This document shows, piece after piece, positions 18,794 to 27,736 of a stretch of 64,000 nucleotides of DNA. Positions within the stretch are counted from its first letter, which is position 1, and each line of letters opens with the position of its first letter. The notes below the pieces were generated by a model. That model worked only from the letters and a program-made list of their open reading frames with translations, was not told the origin of the DNA and searched no databases. The stretch comes from Prevotella sp. (GTDB lineage: Bacteria; Bacteroidota; Bacteroidia; Bacteroidales; Bacteroidaceae). The position numbers were made by a program, and so were the translations under genes. The stretch is taken from NCBI GenBank assembly GCA_021204905.1, contig JAJPYN010000019.1, forward strand, positions 124,001-188,000. Direction: 5' to 3'.

Positions 18794-19507
18794 GTGATAA
18801 AGCACTTCGACATATCGGAATTGCGGCGGCACATCGCGTGGGACTACCTCTTCTTCGCGTGGGGCGTGGCGCGCGCCAGCGACAAGGAGAAGGATGCTCT
18901 GCGCGGCGATGCGGAGCGGTTGCTCGACCGTTGGGAAGGCCTGTGGCGAGTGCATGCTACGGCAAATTGGTTCACTGCCAACTCGCGCGGCGACGACATC
19001 ATCATCGAAGGCAAAACGTTCCCGATGTTAAGGCAGCAAAACGACAAATTCATGTGCCTCGCCGACTATGTGAAACCCGTTGGCAGCGGCGACGACAAGG
19101 TGGGGCTGTTCGCCACGACGACCGATGCCGGCATACCTGAATTAACGTCCGCCGAACCTTACGAAAGGATGCTTGCACAGACCCTCGCCGACCGTCTCGC
19201 CGAAGCCGCGGCCGAAGAGGTGAGCGTTGATTTTCCGGGCCTGCGCTGCGCCCCGGGTTACCCGTCGATGCCCGATCTGAGCATCAATTTCCTCATCGAC
19301 GGTCTGCTCGGTTTCGCGCACATCGGCATCGAACTCACCACGTCGGGGATGATGAACCCGCACGCCTCCGTCTCGGGCATCATTTTCCCCAACCCGCAGG
19401 CCGCATTTTTCGAGATACGCAGCGTGGGCGACGACCAAATTTCGGACTATGCCTCGCGGCGCGGGATGGCTGCGGGCGATGTGCGGCGCTTCATTCGCCT
19501 GGGCTGA
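18794..19507 (+). CDS. Stand-alone methionine synthase activation domain protein
   Basis: 237 residues. The C-terminal part is the AdoMet-binding activation domain of cobalamin-dependent methionine synthase: CAPGYPSMPD (about 152-161) matches the RPAPGYPACPD motif, followed by HASVSGIIFPNPQAAFFE and QISDYASRRGM. In MetH this domain reductively remethylates inactive cob(II)alamin. Here it is a separate protein, as reported for some Bacteroidetes whose MetH lacks it; metH itself is not in the window. The only standard start is GTG at 18794, 4 bp after the repeat. No in-frame ATG exists upstream and the frame is continuous with pyrC. Confidence 0.85.
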   Translation: MIKHFDISELRRHIAWDYLFFAWGVARASDKEKDALRGDAERLLDRWEGLWRVHATANWFTANSRGDDIIIEGKTFPMLRQQNDKFMCLADYVKPVGSGDDKVGLFATTTDAGIPELTSAEPYERMLAQTLADRLAEAAAEEVSVDFPGLRCAPGYPSMPDLSINFLIDGLLGFAHIGIELTTSGMMNPHASVSGIIFPNPQAAFFEIRSVGDDQISDYASRRGMAAGDVRRFIRLG

Positions 19508-19522
19508 GCGCAAAGGAATTTT

Positions 19523-20272
19523 ATGCTAATGAGAGCGATGAAAATACTTTACAGAATCTACCAAATCATCATCCTGCTGCCCGTCGGCATCGTGGCAACC
19601 ATCCTCACGGCCACAATCACGATTATCGGTTGCGCGCTGGGCGGCAATCGCGTGTGGGGCTATTACCCCGGCAAATGGTGGTCGGTGCTGGTGGTGAGGC
19701 TGGCGCTGCTGCCGGTGAGCATCGAGGGACGCGAGAAGTTGCAGAAAGGGCAGAGCTATGTCTTTTGCAGCAATCATCAGGGTGCGTTCGATATTTTCCT
19801 GATTTACGGTTTCCTTTGCCGTAATTTCAAGTGGATGATGAAGGAGTCGCTGCGCAAGATTCCCTTTGTAGGCAGGGCCTGCGCCGCAGCGGGGTTCATC
19901 TTTGTCGACCGCGGCCGACCGGCGAAGATGAAGCATGTCTACGAGGTGGCGCGGGGCACGCTCAAAGACGGCATGTCGCTGCTCGTTTTCCCCGAAGGGC
20001 ACCGCACGCTCACGGGTAAGGTGGGGCCGTACAAGCGCGGCGCATTCACCCTCGCCGACGAGCTGCAACTGCCCGTTGTACCGCTGACAATCAACGGTTC
20101 GTTCGAGGTGCTGCCGAACAGCGGGCGCCTGCATTTTCTCGTGCGGCACCGTCTCCGCCTCACCATCCACGAGCCCATCCTGCCCGTGTCGCGCGGTCCG
20201 GAGAACTTGCAGCGCATGGAGGAGTTAAGCAGGCTGGCGACAATTTCAGCCTTGGACGAGCAATATAAATAA
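19523..20272 (+). CDS. plsC: 1-acyl-sn-glycerol-3-phosphate acyltransferase
   Basis: Membrane-bound acyltransferase making phosphatidic acid from lysophosphatidic acid. 249 residues; an N-terminal hydrophobic region (about 7-50), then the catalytic NHX4D motif (NHQGAFD), a second block FIFVDRGRP, and the acceptor-binding FPEGHRTLTG plus VPLTINGSF. The ATG at 19523 follows an AAGGA sequence; two further in-frame ATGs lie close behind. It sits between the MetH activation gene and the glycosyltransferase on the same strand. Confidence 0.9.
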   Translation: MLMRAMKILYRIYQIIILLPVGIVATILTATITIIGCALGGNRVWGYYPGKWWSVLVVRLALLPVSIEGREKLQKGQSYVFCSNHQGAFDIFLIYGFLCRNFKWMMKESLRKIPFVGRACAAAGFIFVDRGRPAKMKHVYEVARGTLKDGMSLLVFPEGHRTLTGKVGPYKRGAFTLADELQLPVVPLTINGSFEVLPNSGRLHFLVRHRLRLTIHEPILPVSRGPENLQRMEELSRLATISALDEQYK

Positions 20273-20314
20273 TTCGCCGAAAGGGAGTTGCAACTATTTG
20301 AAACCCAATAAGTT

Positions 20315-21052
20315 ATGTCCGACAGCATCGTAATTATCCCCACTTACAACGAGAAGGAGAACATCGAAAAAATCATCCGCGCCGTGATGGCTTTGCCGAA
20401 GGATTTCGACATCCTTGTCATCGACGATAACTCGCCCGACGGCACGGCTGCCATCGTCAAGCGGCTCATCGGCGGCGAGTTCGCGGACAGGCTGTTCATC
20501 ATGGAGCGCGCAGGCAAACTCGGGCTCGGCACAGCTTACATCGCCGGCTTCCGATGGGCGCTCGAGCGTAGTTATCAGTATGTGTTCGAGATGGACGCCG
20601 ATTTCAGCCACAACCCGAAAGACCTGCCGCGCCTCTACGCAGCGTGCGCCGAAGAAGGGTTCGACGTGGCGGTGGGCTCGCGCTACATCTCGGGAATCAA
20701 CGTGGTGGACTGGCCGCTGGGACGCATCCTGATGTCGTACGGCGCGTCGCTCTACGTGCGCCTGATTACGGGCATCGGCGTGCACGACACCACGGCGGGC
20801 TTCGTGTGCTACCGGCGGAGGGTGCTCGAAAAGATGGAGTTCGAAAAGATCCGTTTTAAGGGTTACGCGTTCCAAATCGAAATGAAATACACGGCGCACA
20901 AGATGGGCTTTAAGATAAAGGAGGTGGGCGTGGTGTTCGTCAACCGCAAGGATGGCGCGAGCAAGATGTCGGGCGGCATTTTCAGTGAAGCGCTCATCGG
21001 CGTCATCCGCATGCGATGGGACGGTTTTTTCAGGAAATACCCCAAAGCCTGA
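20315..21052 (+). CDS. Polyprenol monophosphomannose synthase-like GT2
   Basis: 245-residue GT-A glycosyltransferase resembling dolichol-phosphate mannose synthase. It has the nucleotide-sugar motif IIPTYNEKENI near the start, DDNSPDGTA, the metal-binding DADFSHNP (DxD-type) near residue 95, and DTTAGFVCYRRRVLE, KGYAFQIEMKY and RKDGASKMSG. The C-terminal membrane domain found in some family members is absent, so it is the soluble or peripheral type. It probably transfers a hexose to a polyprenyl phosphate for later use on envelope glycans; the sugar is not determined. It ends 24 bp before mfd. Confidence 0.88.
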   Translation: MSDSIVIIPTYNEKENIEKIIRAVMALPKDFDILVIDDNSPDGTAAIVKRLIGGEFADRLFIMERAGKLGLGTAYIAGFRWALERSYQYVFEMDADFSHNPKDLPRLYAACAEEGFDVAVGSRYISGINVVDWPLGRILMSYGASLYVRLITGIGVHDTTAGFVCYRRRVLEKMEFEKIRFKGYAFQIEMKYTAHKMGFKIKEVGVVFVNRKDGASKMSGGIFSEALIGVIRMRWDGFFRKYPKA

Positions 21053-21076
21053 GGTTGCCGCGCTTTACTTAAACCA

Positions 21077-24000
21077 ATGGAACTCAAAGACTTACAACAA
21101 CTTTATTCCCACTCTCCGCAAGTTGCGGCCGCGCGAAAGGCATTTGGTTCGCCGAAGGAAAAGGTTGTTTTTTTGAAAGGTCTCGCCGCCGGCGCCTTGC
21201 CTGTGGCGCTCTCCGCAATCTATTCGCCCGCGCGCACGATGCTGCTCGTTATGGCCGACGAGGATGCCGCGGGTTACGCCTACAACGACCTCTGCCATTT
21301 GCTCGGCGGCGCGAACGTGCTCTTTTTCCCGTCGGCCTACAAGCGTGCGGCACGTTTCGCCCAGCGCGATGCGGCCAACGACGTGCTGCGTACGGAAACG
21401 CTCTCGCGCCTTGCGGGAACCGACGCGGAACGGCCTTTAATTGTAACTTGCCCCGCCGCGCTGGCCGAATTAGTTGCTGAGAAAAAAGACGTTTCGGAGA
21501 AATTAATCAACCTGCGCGTCGGCAGCGGGGAGAGCATCACCGCCCTTGAGCGCCGTCTCGCCGACCTCGGTTTCACGCGCACCGACTATGTTTACGAACC
21601 CGGACAGATGGCCGTCAGAGGCAGCATCGTCGACGTGTTCGGTTATTGCTGCGAACTGCCTTTCCGCATTGACTTTTTCGGCGACGAAATCGACAGCATC
21701 CGCACCTTCGAGCCCGACACGCAACTATCGAAAGAGCGCACGTCGGAGGCGCGGATCCTGCCCTCGTTAGCGGCCGGCGGCGCGAATGTGCCCTTCCTGC
21801 GGTTCCTGCCCGATGACAGCCTCATCATCGCCGCGGACTTCGCTTTCGTGAGCGATAAAATCGGGCAAATCTACGACGGCGGCTTCTCAATTCAGGCTGT
21901 GAAAGAAAAGCTCTCGGAAGCTAATGAAACCGAACAAGACGAGGTGCTGCGGCGGCTGAGCAAGGAGAACCTTCTTTGTCCGCAGCCCCTGTTCACAAAG
22001 GAGTTAAGCCGCTTCCGCCGCGTGGTGTTCGGGCAGCATCAGCCTCGCGCGCCGCACACGGAGATCGCGTTCGACATCACGCCGCAACCGCTGTTTCACA
22101 AAAACTTCGAGCTGCTCAGAACGTTGCTCGCGGACTATCAAGCGAAGGGTTACCGCACCTGCATCCTTTCCGACAGCAGTAAGCAGCACCGCCGCCTCGC
22201 AGAGATCCTTTCCACGCAGGAGCAGACGCCGGCCATCACGCTGCCTGTTGCCGTGAACGGCGTGCTTCACGAGGGTTTCGTCGACAACGATTTGAAGAGC
22301 TGTTTTTTCACCGACCACCAGATCTTCGACCGTTTCCATAAGTATAACCTCAAGTCCGACCGCGTGCGCACGGGCAAGGCGTCGCTGACAATGAAGGAGT
22401 TGCAGGAGCTTGCCCCGGGCGACTATCTTGTGCACATCGATTTCGGCATCGGGCGCTTCGGCGGACTGGTGCGCAAGCCTACGGACAAAGGTTACATTGA
22501 GGAGATACGGCTCGTCTACCAGCGCGGCGACATTGTTGATGTTTCGATTCATTCGCTTTACAAAATCTCGAAATACCGCAGCAAAGACACGGGTGAACCG
22601 CCGCGGTTGTCGACGCTCGGCACCGGCGCGTGGGAGCGGCTCAAAGAGAACACGAAGCGCAAGATTAAGGATGCCGCACGCGATTTAATCAAGCTTTACG
22701 CCAAGCGCCGCAGCGAGAAGGGTTACGCCTTCGGGCCGGACACCTATTTGCAGCAGGAGCTCGAGGCCTCGTTCATCTACGAAGACACGCCCGACCAGCT
22801 CGCCGCCACGCAAGCGGTGAAGAGCGATATGGAGGCTGCGCGCCCGATGGACCGCCTCATCTGCGGCGACGTGGGCTTCGGCAAGACGGAGATAGCCATC
22901 CGCGCTGCGTTCAAAGCCGCATGCGACGGCAAACAGACGGCCGTGCTCGTACCGACGACAGTGCTCGCCTTCCAGCATTTCCAAACCTTTTCCGAACGCC
23001 TGAAAAGCCTTCCCGTAAAGGTGGAATACCTCTCGCGCGCACGCTCTGTCAAAAAATCGAAAGAGATCCTCGCAGAGTTAGAACAAGGCAAGGTCGACAT
23101 CCTCATCGGCACGCACAAGATGATTAGCGAGGCGGTGAAATGGCACGACCTCGGCCTGCTCGTCATCGACGAAGAACAGAAGTTCGGCGTGAGCGTGAAA
23201 GAGAAGCTCCGCAAGCTGAAAACAAACATCGACACCATCACGATGACCGCCACGCCCATACCGCGCACCTTGCAGTTCTCGCTCATGGGAGCGCGCGATA
23301 TGAGCATCATGCGCACGCCGCCGCCCAACCGCTACCCCATCGAGACCACCGTCGCCGTGTTCGACAAGGAGACCGTTCGCGAAGCCATCAACTTCGAGAT
23401 GAGCCGCAACGGACAAGTCTTTTTCATCAACGACCGCGTGAGCAACCTGCCCGAAATCGCCGCGATGATCCGCCGCGAGGTACCCGACTGCCGCCTCGCC
23501 ATCGGACACGGACAAATGAACAGCGAGGAGCTCGAGAAAACCCTCATCGCCTTTATCAACTACGATTACGACGTGCTGCTCGCCACAACCATCATCGAGA
23601 ACGGCGTCGACATCCCAAACGCGAACACCATCATCATCAACGACGCCCACCACTTCGGCCTGGCCGATCTCCATCAGATGCGCGGACGCGTGGGACGAAG
23701 CAACCGCAAGGCCTTTTGCTACTTGCTCGCACCGCCGTTGGCCGCACTGCCCGACGATGCCGCGCGACGCCTCACCGCCCTCGAGACATTCGCCGACCTC
23801 GGCGCGGGGTTCGCCCTGTCGATGCAGGACCTTGACATCCGCGGCGCGGGCAATCTGCTGGGCACCGAGCAGAGCGGGTTCATCGAAGACCTCGGCTACG
23901 AGGCGTACCAAAAGATTCTGAATCAGGCAGTTACGGAACTGAAAAACGACGAGTTCCGCAGCCTCTACGCCGGCGAAATAAAAAAGGGCGCGGCCGTCAG

Positions 24001-24469
24001 CGGAGAGGAATTTGTCGACGATTGCACCATCGAGAGCGACCTCGAAATGTACTTCCCCGACAGCTACGTGCCCGGCTCGTCCGAACGCCTGACGCTCTAC
24101 CGCGAGCTCGACAACATACAAACCGACGCCGAGCTCGAGGCCTATCGCAAAAGGCTGAACGACCGCTTCGGACCGGTGCCGCACGAGGGCGAAGAGCTAA
24201 TGAATGTTGTGCTTCTCCGGCGTTTGGGCAGGCGGTTGGGGTGTGAAAAAATTATGCTTAAACAAAGTCTGCTCAACATGCAATTCGTCAGCCGCCACGA
24301 CTCGCCCTACTACCAAAGCCGCACCTTCGGCAACGTGCTCGCCTACGCCACAGCCAACCCGCGCCGCTGCCAGTTGAAAGAGGTGAAAGGCCGCCGGTTG
24401 CTGCATATCGCAAACGTTACCACCGTGAAAGAAGCTGTCGGCATATTGCGCTGTATTTCAAGTAGTTAG
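21077..24469 (+). CDS. mfd: Transcription-repair coupling factor
   Basis: DNA translocase that removes RNA polymerase stalled at lesions and recruits UvrA. 1130 residues, full length. Parts in order: UvrB-like N-terminal modules (about 1-330), the RNA-polymerase-interacting CarD-like domain (GDYLVHIDFGIGRFGGLV, about 450-500), and the superfamily 2 motor with Walker A GDVGFGKTE (about 597), Walker B DEEQKFGV, motif III TATPIPRTLQ and motif VI HQMRGRVGRS. A C-terminal TRCF domain ends near 1130. It follows the glycosyltransferase closely. A 240-bp repeat-rich gap follows. Confidence 0.97.
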   Translation: MELKDLQQLYSHSPQVAAARKAFGSPKEKVVFLKGLAAGALPVALSAIYSPARTMLLVMADEDAAGYAYNDLCHLLGGANVLFFPSAYKRAARFAQRDAANDVLRTETLSRLAGTDAERPLIVTCPAALAELVAEKKDVSEKLINLRVGSGESITALERRLADLGFTRTDYVYEPGQMAVRGSIVDVFGYCCELPFRIDFFGDEIDSIRTFEPDTQLSKERTSEARILPSLAAGGANVPFLRFLPDDSLIIAADFAFVSDKIGQIYDGGFSIQAVKEKLSEANETEQDEVLRRLSKENLLCPQPLFTKELSRFRRVVFGQHQPRAPHTEIAFDITPQPLFHKNFELLRTLLADYQAKGYRTCILSDSSKQHRRLAEILSTQEQTPAITLPVAVNGVLHEGFVDNDLKSCFFTDHQIFDRFHKYNLKSDRVRTGKASLTMKELQELAPGDYLVHIDFGIGRFGGLVRKPTDKGYIEEIRLVYQRGDIVDVSIHSLYKISKYRSKDTGEPPRLSTLGTGAWERLKENTKRKIKDAARDLIKLYAKRRSEKGYAFGPDTYLQQELEASFIYEDTPDQLAATQAVKSDMEAARPMDRLICGDVGFGKTEIAIRAAFKAACDGKQTAVLVPTTVLAFQHFQTFSERLKSLPVKVEYLSRARSVKKSKEILAELEQGKVDILIGTHKMISEAVKWHDLGLLVIDEEQKFGVSVKEKLRKLKTNIDTITMTATPIPRTLQFSLMGARDMSIMRTPPPNRYPIETTVAVFDKETVREAINFEMSRNGQVFFINDRVSNLPEIAAMIRREVPDCRLAIGHGQMNSEELEKTLIAFINYDYDVLLATTIIENGVDIPNANTIIINDAHHFGLADLHQMRGRVGRSNRKAFCYLLAPPLAALPDDAARRLTALETFADLGAGFALSMQDLDIRGAGNLLGTEQSGFIEDLGYEAYQKILNQAVTELKNDEFRSLYAGEIKKGAAVSGEEFVDDCTIESDLEMYFPDSYVPGSSERLTLYRELDNIQTDAELEAYRKRLNDRFGPVPHEGEELMNVVLLRRLGRRLGCEKIMLKQSLLNMQFVSRHDSPYYQSRTFGNVLAYATANPRRCQLKEVKGRRLLHIANVTTVKEAVGILRCISSS

Positions 24470-24518
24470 AACTAATCCTTCTGCAAATTAAAACCTTTGA
24501 AACGAACTAAATATTAAA

Positions 24519-24600
24519 CCCTTTGAAACGAACCGGACTTTTATCCTCGAGTTAGTTGCCGCTTCGCGAAGCAGGCCCGTAGTAGCAACTAAGACCTTCT
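24519..24600 (-). repeat. Dispersed TTAG-box repeat, copy F
   Basis: Read on the minus strand: GGTCTTAGTTGCTACTA, a self-complementary GCTTCGCGAAGC core, GCAACTAA closing a hairpin on TTAGTTGC, then GTCCGGTTCGTTTCAA. This is the same order of boxes as copy B at 53474. A second GAAACGAAC copy lies just upstream at about 24498. The gap 24470-24708 contains this copy and the following array but no gene. Confidence 0.75.
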
Positions 24601-24620
24601 TTCAAATTTAAAAAAGTCGG

Positions 24621-24720
24621 ACCTTAATAATCAGTATTAAATTCGTTCGAACCTTAATAATCAACTTCAAATTAGTTCATACCTTAATAATTTAAATCAT
24701 TTCAAACCTTGATAATCCTC
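24621..24720 (+). repeat. Tandem array ending in a TTG start codon
   Basis: Units beginning ACCTTAATAATC at 24621, 24651 and 24681 (30, 30 and 25 bp), with a fourth at 24706 reading ACCTTGATAATCC. In the last unit TTA has become TTG, which is the predicted start of the symporter gene. Confidence 0.85.
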
Positions 24721-26127
24721 GCGACAATCATCCTTTACTTCGCGCTGCTCACCCTTTACAGCCGCGCCGTCTCGCGCCGCGCACGCAACGCCTCGTTCTT
24801 CCGCGCAGACAGGCAATCGCGGTGGTACCTCGTGGCGTTCGGCATGATCGGCGCAAGCATCTCCGGCGTGTCGTTCGTCAGCGTGCCCGGCATGGTCTCC
24901 GCCATCGGCATGACCTACATGCAGACCTGCCTCGGCTTCATCGCCGGCTACATCGTCGTCGCGTTCGTGCTGCTGCCGGTTTACTACCGCCTCAACCTCA
25001 CCTCGATCTACGGCGCGCTCCTCTCCAGCGGCAGGCAGGCATCAATCACCGGCGCGTGCTTCTTCTTCCTTTCCGAGCTCACCGGCGCGGCTGTAAAATT
25101 CTTCGTCGTATGCGCCGTTTTACAGCGCTTCGTGCTTGAAAAGACAGGCATACCCTTTCCGGTAACGGTCGTCCTGCTCGTGCTGCCGATATGGCTTTAC
25201 ACGCGGCGCGGCGGCATAAAAACGCTTGTCAGGACCGACGGCATACAGACGGCGTGCATGCTCGCGGCGCTGTGCGTGATAATTTTCAAGGCGGTCGGCG
25301 CGCTGGACATGAGCCTGCCCGAAGCCTTCCGCGCCGTGTGTGCCGACAGCCGCGCGCGCTGGTTCGTGTTCGACGACGCCTTCTCGACGCAGTATTTTTG
25401 GAAACAGTTTCTTTCCGGCGCGTTCATCGTGATTGTGATGACGGGCTTAAACCAGAATGTGATGCAGAAAAACCTCACCTGCAAAACGCTCGGCGAGGCG
25501 CAGAAAGACATGTGCAGCTACGGCGCGGCGTTCGTGCCGGTCAACCTGCTGTTCCTCTCGCTCGGCGTGCTGCTGGCGCTGCTTTGCGAGAAAGAAGGCT
25601 TGCCTGTTCCTTCGGGCGACAATCTGCTGGAATCCTTCGCTGCCACAGGGCGTTTGGGCCGTCTCGCCACGGTGTGCTTCACGCTGGGCATCGTCGCGGC
25701 ATCGGCCTCCACCGCCGACTCGGCCCTGACGTCGCTCACCACCTCTTTCTGCGTCGATATTTGCGGCAAGGAGGACGACGAACGGCTAAGGAAACGCGCG
25801 CACTTAGCAATAACAATCCTCTTCGCGGCGGTGATAATTGCTGTCGGCGCGGTGAAAACGACGAGCGTCATCGACACGATTTACACCCTCTGCGGCTACA
25901 CCTACGGTCCGCTGCTGGGCATGTTCGCCTTCGCACTGTTCACGCGCCGCCGGCCGAGGGCTTGCCTTTTGCCCTTCATCGCCGCGGCCTCGCCCGTTTT
26001 GTGCTACTTAATAAACATGCTTTGCGAGAAATTCGCCGGCTATCGTTTCGGCTACGAATTGCTCATTCTCAACGGCCTTCTCACCTTCGCCGGACTGCTC
26101 TTAACAAGCGCGAGACGGCGGTTATAA
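24709..26127 (+). CDS. Sodium:solute symporter family transporter
   Basis: 472-residue SSS-family integral membrane protein with about 13 helices. SSS features: helix 1 (IILATIILYFALLTLYS), then RADRQSRWYLVAFGMIGASISGVSFVSVPG near the sodium site, and GLNQNVMQKNLTCKTLGEAQKD. The only start that keeps helix 1 is TTG at 24709, since the next Met lies after it. The substrate is unknown and no catabolic genes are adjacent. The 3' end overlaps the convergent trxB by 6 bp. Confidence 0.87.
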   Translation: MIILATIILYFALLTLYSRAVSRRARNASFFRADRQSRWYLVAFGMIGASISGVSFVSVPGMVSAIGMTYMQTCLGFIAGYIVVAFVLLPVYYRLNLTSIYGALLSSGRQASITGACFFFLSELTGAAVKFFVVCAVLQRFVLEKTGIPFPVTVVLLVLPIWLYTRRGGIKTLVRTDGIQTACMLAALCVIIFKAVGALDMSLPEAFRAVCADSRARWFVFDDAFSTQYFWKQFLSGAFIVIVMTGLNQNVMQKNLTCKTLGEAQKDMCSYGAAFVPVNLLFLSLGVLLALLCEKEGLPVPSGDNLLESFAATGRLGRLATVCFTLGIVAASASTADSALTSLTTSFCVDICGKEDDERLRKRAHLAITILFAAVIIAVGAVKTTSVIDTIYTLCGYTYGPLLGMFAFALFTRRRPRACLLPFIAAASPVLCYLINMLCEKFAGYRFGYELLILNGLLTFAGLLLTSARRRL

Positions 26128-27054
26128 CGCTGCGAGAAAACGCTCGGCCTCCAGCGCGGCCATGCACCCCGAACCCGCTGCGACGACGGCCTGGCGGTAG
26201 TGCGGATCGGCGCAATCGCCCGCGGCAAACACGCCGGGGATATTCGTGCGCGGCGTGCCGGCGACGGTCTTGATGTAACCGGCCTCATCGGTGTCGAGCA
26301 ACGGTTTAAAAAGGTCGGTGTTGGGCTTGTGGCCGATGGCGAGGAAGAAGCCGTCGATGGCAATATCCACTGCCTCTTCGCGGTCGGTACCCATAAATTT
26401 CAGCAGGTGCGCGCCCTCGACGCCGTTCTCGCCGAACAGGCCGACGGTGTTATGGTTGAAAAGGATCTCGATCTTCGCGTTCTCTTCCACGCGGCGGCGC
26501 ATGACATCCGATGCGCGGAGGTAGTTTTTGCGGACAATCATGTAAACCTTTGCGCACAGGCCGGCGAGGTAGATGGCCTCTTCGCACGCGGTATCGCCGC
26601 CGCCGACGACAGCCACCGTCTTTTTGCGGTAGAAGAAGCCGTCGCAGGTGGCGCAGGCGGAGACGCCTTGTCCGGCATATTTCTTCTCGTCGTCGAGGCC
26701 GAGGTATTTCGCCGACGCGCCCGTGGCGATGATCACCGTTTGCGCCTCAATCTCGCGGCCGCTGTCGTCGACGGCGCGGAAAGGCCGTTTTGAGAGGTCG
26801 ATGCGCTCGATACTGCCGTCGCGGATGTCTGCGCCGAAGCGTGCGGCTTGGCGGCGGAGGTCGTCCATCATCGCGTTACCGTCGATGCCGTCGGGGTAGC
26901 CGGGGAAGTTCTCCACGGTGGTGGTTTGCGTGAGTTGTCCGCCGGGCTGCATGCCGCAGTAGAGTACGGGCGCGAGGTTGGCGCGTGAGGCGTAGATGGC
27001 TGCGGTGAAGCCTGCCGGTCCGCTGCCGATGATTAAGCATTTTGCCTGTTCCAT
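26122..27054 (-). CDS. trxB: Thioredoxin reductase
   Basis: FAD/NADPH enzyme that reduces thioredoxin in the cytoplasm. 310 residues. The FAD-binding motif GSGPAGFTAAIYASRA is at residues 9-24, the redox-active pair is CATC near 136-139, and the NADPH motif GGGDTACEEA follows. The C-terminal FAD signature GVFAAGDCAD is intact. It is convergent with the symporter (6-bp overlap). Two and a half copies of a 22-bp repeat lie directly upstream of the ATG. Confidence 0.96.
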   Translation of the reverse strand: MEQAKCLIIGSGPAGFTAAIYASRANLAPVLYCGMQPGGQLTQTTTVENFPGYPDGIDGNAMMDDLRRQAARFGADIRDGSIERIDLSKRPFRAVDDSGREIEAQTVIIATGASAKYLGLDDEKKYAGQGVSACATCDGFFYRKKTVAVVGGGDTACEEAIYLAGLCAKVYMIVRKNYLRASDVMRRRVEENAKIEILFNHNTVGLFGENGVEGAHLLKFMGTDREEAVDIAIDGFFLAIGHKPNTDLFKPLLDTDEAGYIKTVAGTPRTNIPGVFAAGDCADPHYRQAVVAAGSGCMAALEAERFLAAL

Positions 27055-27062
27055 TTTCTCGG

Positions 27063-27106
27063 GGGTGAATTAAATTTTTGCGAAGGGTGAATTAAATTTT
27101 TGCGAA
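27063..27106. repeat. 22-bp tandem repeat upstream of trxB
   Basis: Two identical copies of a 22-bp unit starting GGGTGAATTAAATTTTTGCG at 27063 and 27085, with a partial third copy (GGCCGGATTAAA) leading into the rpmE2 terminator. The trxB start region (CGAGAAAATGGAA on the minus strand) is loosely similar to the unit. Confidence 0.8.
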
Positions 27107-27115
27107 GGCCGGATT

Positions 27116-27157
27116 AAAAAAAGCACCCCGCCGCACGATTGCTCGCCAACGGGATGC
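27116..27157 (-). terminator. Terminator downstream of rpmE2
   Basis: On the minus strand GCATCCCG pairs with CGGGGTGC (8 bp, one G-T) around a 19-base loop and is followed by seven T. It lies about 60 bp after the rpmE2 stop and separates that gene from trxB. Confidence 0.78.
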
Positions 27158-27218
27158 ACCTTTCAAATAGTTTGATATTATGAAAAACTTTCTTCTTGTT
27201 CCGAAGCGGGCCGCGGGT

Positions 27219-27470
27219 TTATTTCTTGATTTTCCCGTAGCGGTTCATGAAGCGGTCGACGCGTCCGGCGGTGTCGACGAGCTTGCTCTTGCCGGTGTAG
27301 AACGGGTGCGAGGAGGATGAGATCTCGACCTTCACCATCGGGTAGGTTTCGCCTTCGAACTCGACGGTCTCGTTGGTTTTGCACGTTGATTTTGTGAGGA
27401 ACATATCGCCGTTGGACATGTCTTTGAACACGACGGGGCGATAGTTGTCAGGGTGGATGCCTTTTTTCAT
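27219..27470 (-). CDS. rpmE2: Ribosomal protein L31 type B
   Basis: 83-residue large-subunit protein. The sequence [17 protein letters not shown] and the C-terminal [23 protein letters not shown] are characteristic of L31. The zinc-binding cysteine pairs of the type A form are missing, which makes this the zinc-independent type B. The ORF-track start at 27575 is too far upstream and includes promoter sequence; the ATG at 27470 matches the family start. Confidence 0.95.
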   Translation of the reverse strand: MKKGIHPDNYRPVVFKDMSNGDMFLTKSTCKTNETVEFEGETYPMVKVEISSSSHPFYTGKSKLVDTAGRVDRFMNRYGKIKK

Positions 27471-27540
27471 TGTCTTTGGAATCGTTGTTTGTTGTTTGTT
27501 TTTAAGAATGCGCCGGCGTGCGACGCCCATAAACCGGGCG

Positions 27541-27548
27541 CAAAGGTA
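27541..27548 (-). promoter_or_regulatory. -7 box of rpmE2
   Basis: Minus-strand TACCTTTG matches TAnnTTTG about 70 bp upstream of the rpmE2 ATG. A TTTG at 27573-27576 is 24 bp away, farther than usual. Confidence 0.6.
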
Positions 27549-27638
27549 TAAAAATTTTCGTATGCCGCGCAACAAATCGGAAGATTTTTTGTTTGGGGTC
27601 CGGGCCGGCTGCCTTTTGCGCGAGCGGAGTTTGCGATT

Positions 27639-27715
27639 AAAAAAAGTTTATCTTAGTTGCTACTGTAATCCGACTCAATTGTGCGGCACGAGCGCAGCCT
27701 TGGTTGTCGCCTGCG
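27639..27715 (+). repeat. Dispersed TTAG-box repeat, copy A
   Basis: AAAAAGTTTATCTTAGTTGC begins a roughly 70-bp element. It continues with TACTGTAAT, CTCAATTGTGCGGC and AGCCTTGGTTGTC, and is nearly identical to copy B at 53474. It has no GTTCGTTTCAA tail. It lies between the rpmE2 promoter and the tlpA-like promoter. The spurious ORFs over copies A and B share the peptide [10 protein letters not shown]. Confidence 0.85.
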
Positions 27716-27736
27716 TTTAAAATTTCGTCGGTTTCT

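Noticed and set aside
24551-24593. Hairpin after mfd considered as a terminator
   Set aside because: No T-run follows on the plus strand, and the sequence belongs to the dispersed repeat copy F.
27445-27720. Plus-strand ORF with [10 protein letters not shown] peptide
   Set aside because: The peptide is the translation of dispersed repeat copy A and recurs over copy B (53183-53656); no start signal or coding bias supports a gene.
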